Made by a program: the position numbers and the translations under genes. A stretch of DNA of 64,000 nucleotides. It comes from Gammaproteobacteria bacterium LSUCC0096 (lineage in GTDB: Bacteria; Pseudomonadota; Gammaproteobacteria; Pseudomonadales; Litorivicinaceae). Every line of letters starts with the position of its first letter. The first letter of the stretch is position 1. The notes under the pieces were generated by a model. It searched no databases. It worked only from the letters and a program-made list of their open reading frames with translations, and was not told where the DNA came from. The stretch lies in contig VIEA01000002.1 of assembly GCA_008087055.1 (NCBI GenBank), positions 106,163-170,162 of the forward strand, written 5' to 3'. Shown here in pieces: positions 63,412 through 64,000 of this stretch.

Positions 63412-64000
63412 TCGTCGTTTGAATCTGTATCCGCAAACCCGAGTTCTTTGAGTTTGCGGGTCAGCGTATTTCTACCCCAGCCTAATTTCTCTGCCGCTTC
63501 TTTTTTACGACCCGCAGTATCTGTGAGTGCAACCTCAATCAGAGTTCTCTCAAACTCTTCGGTCAGTTTTCCAATGACTTCGCCTTCATGGGATTTAATT
63601 AAACTTGCCGCGCGCTCGCGAAGAAGCCCAGTCCAAGTGAGAGCCGATCGCTGCGCACCTTCTATTGGTGAGGTGACTTCAGGTGGTAAATCCTGAATCT
63701 GAATTTGCGGGTTTGGCGCCATTACAGATAACCAGCGGCACATATTTTCAAGTTGTCGGACATTACCTGGCCAGTTGAACTCCGCGAGTGCGCGTTTGGC
63801 ATCGTCACCGAGGTGTTTGGGTTCTGTATTAATCTCGCGAGCAGCAAGTGCCAGGAAGTGCTCGGCAAGCGCAGGGACATCTTCTCTGCGGTCTCTCAGT
63901 GCCGGTAATTGAATGCGGATGACATTCAGTCTGTGGAATAGGTCCTCACGAAAAAGACCCTCTCTAACCCGCTCTTCGAGGTTCTGGTGTGTCGCAGCAA
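63408..64000 (-). CDS. ntrC: Nitrogen regulator NtrC (C-terminal part, cut by window end)
   Basis: Sigma-54 activator of nitrogen genes; about 196 C-terminal residues are visible and the frame is open to the window edge. The AAA+ domain shows EDLFHRLNVIRIQLPALRDR in blocks, with FNWPGNVRQLEN following. The C-terminal Fis-type DNA-binding helix is GRKKEAAEKLGWGRNTLTRKLKELG. NtrC over another sigma-54 activator is chosen from the C-terminus and the secB neighbourhood. The N-terminal receiver domain is outside the window. Confidence 0.9.
   Translation of the reverse strand, partial: AATHQNLEERVREGLFREDLFHRLNVIRIQLPALRDRREDVPALAEHFLALAAREINTEPKHLGDDAKRALAEFNWPGNVRQLENMCRWLSVMAPNPQIQIQDLPPEVTSPIEGAQRSALTWTGLLRERAASLIKSHEGEVIGKLTEEFERTLIEVALTDTAGRKKEAAEKLGWGRNTLTRKLKELGFADTDSNDD

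Overview
The window is a gene-dense gammaproteobacterial chromosome segment with base composition near 50% GC by eye. Gene order matches the Pseudomonas/Oceanospirillales type: ptsP-TSUP-lgt-thyA-folA; CYTH-glnE-ilvE-waaF-waaC-hldE; hemCDXY; yrfG-hslR-hslO-pckA; hisBHAF-ctpA-envC-gpmI-rhodanese-grxC-secB-ntrC. No insertion sequences, phage genes or CRISPR arrays were seen. About 70 genes are supported, one of them a tRNA. The genome looks streamlined: most neighbours overlap by 1-17 nt, and ten convergent gene pairs abut or overlap at their stop codons.

Layout. 1-3634: end of ptsP, a TSUP permease, lgt, thyA and folA in one overlapping plus-strand run. 3635-6606: argA-ilvD on the minus strand; argA appears to start at an ATT codon. 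6640-13076: a CYTH triphosphatase, glnE, ilvE and the two heptosyltransferases. 13045-20503: LPS genes (lpxL-like, hldE, gmhA, waaA), an FAD oxidoreductase/aldo-keto reductase pair coupled to gmhA, and argH. 20556-26898: hemCDXY, rho, trxA, hemB. 27008-31730: a TVP38 membrane protein and a ynjBCDF-like ABC transporter operon. 31740-39496: an FKBP isomerase facing a six-gene overlapping operon ptrB-yrfG-hslR-hslO-pckA-like-gshA. 39537-48920: transporters, MsrAB, Tpx, a ModE-like regulator, Uup, TrmL, pirin, acyltransferase, PHP phosphatase.

48.9-52.2 kb is the least conventional stretch. It holds a tail-anchored zinc-ribbon protein, several proteins of 28-63 residues with good ribosome binding sites, a DUF457-type membrane protein and a DUF2452 protein. 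One 44-residue protein closely resembles the FliG-binding C-terminus of the flagellar protein FliF. After tRNA-Phe come yggX, mutY and asmA (minus), the histidine genes hisBHAF (plus), ctpA-envC-gpmI (minus), rhodanese-grxC-secB (plus) and the C-terminal part of ntrC (minus), cut by the window end.

Most genes are housekeeping: LPS inner core and lipid A, heme, folate/thymidylate, arginine, branched-chain amino acids and histidine, and thiol redox homeostasis. The observations most worth a second look are the PEP carboxykinase homologue that has lost key catalytic residues while keeping an open frame inside a thiol-stress operon, the FliF-tail microprotein, the microprotein-DUF2452 operon, and the ATT start of argA.
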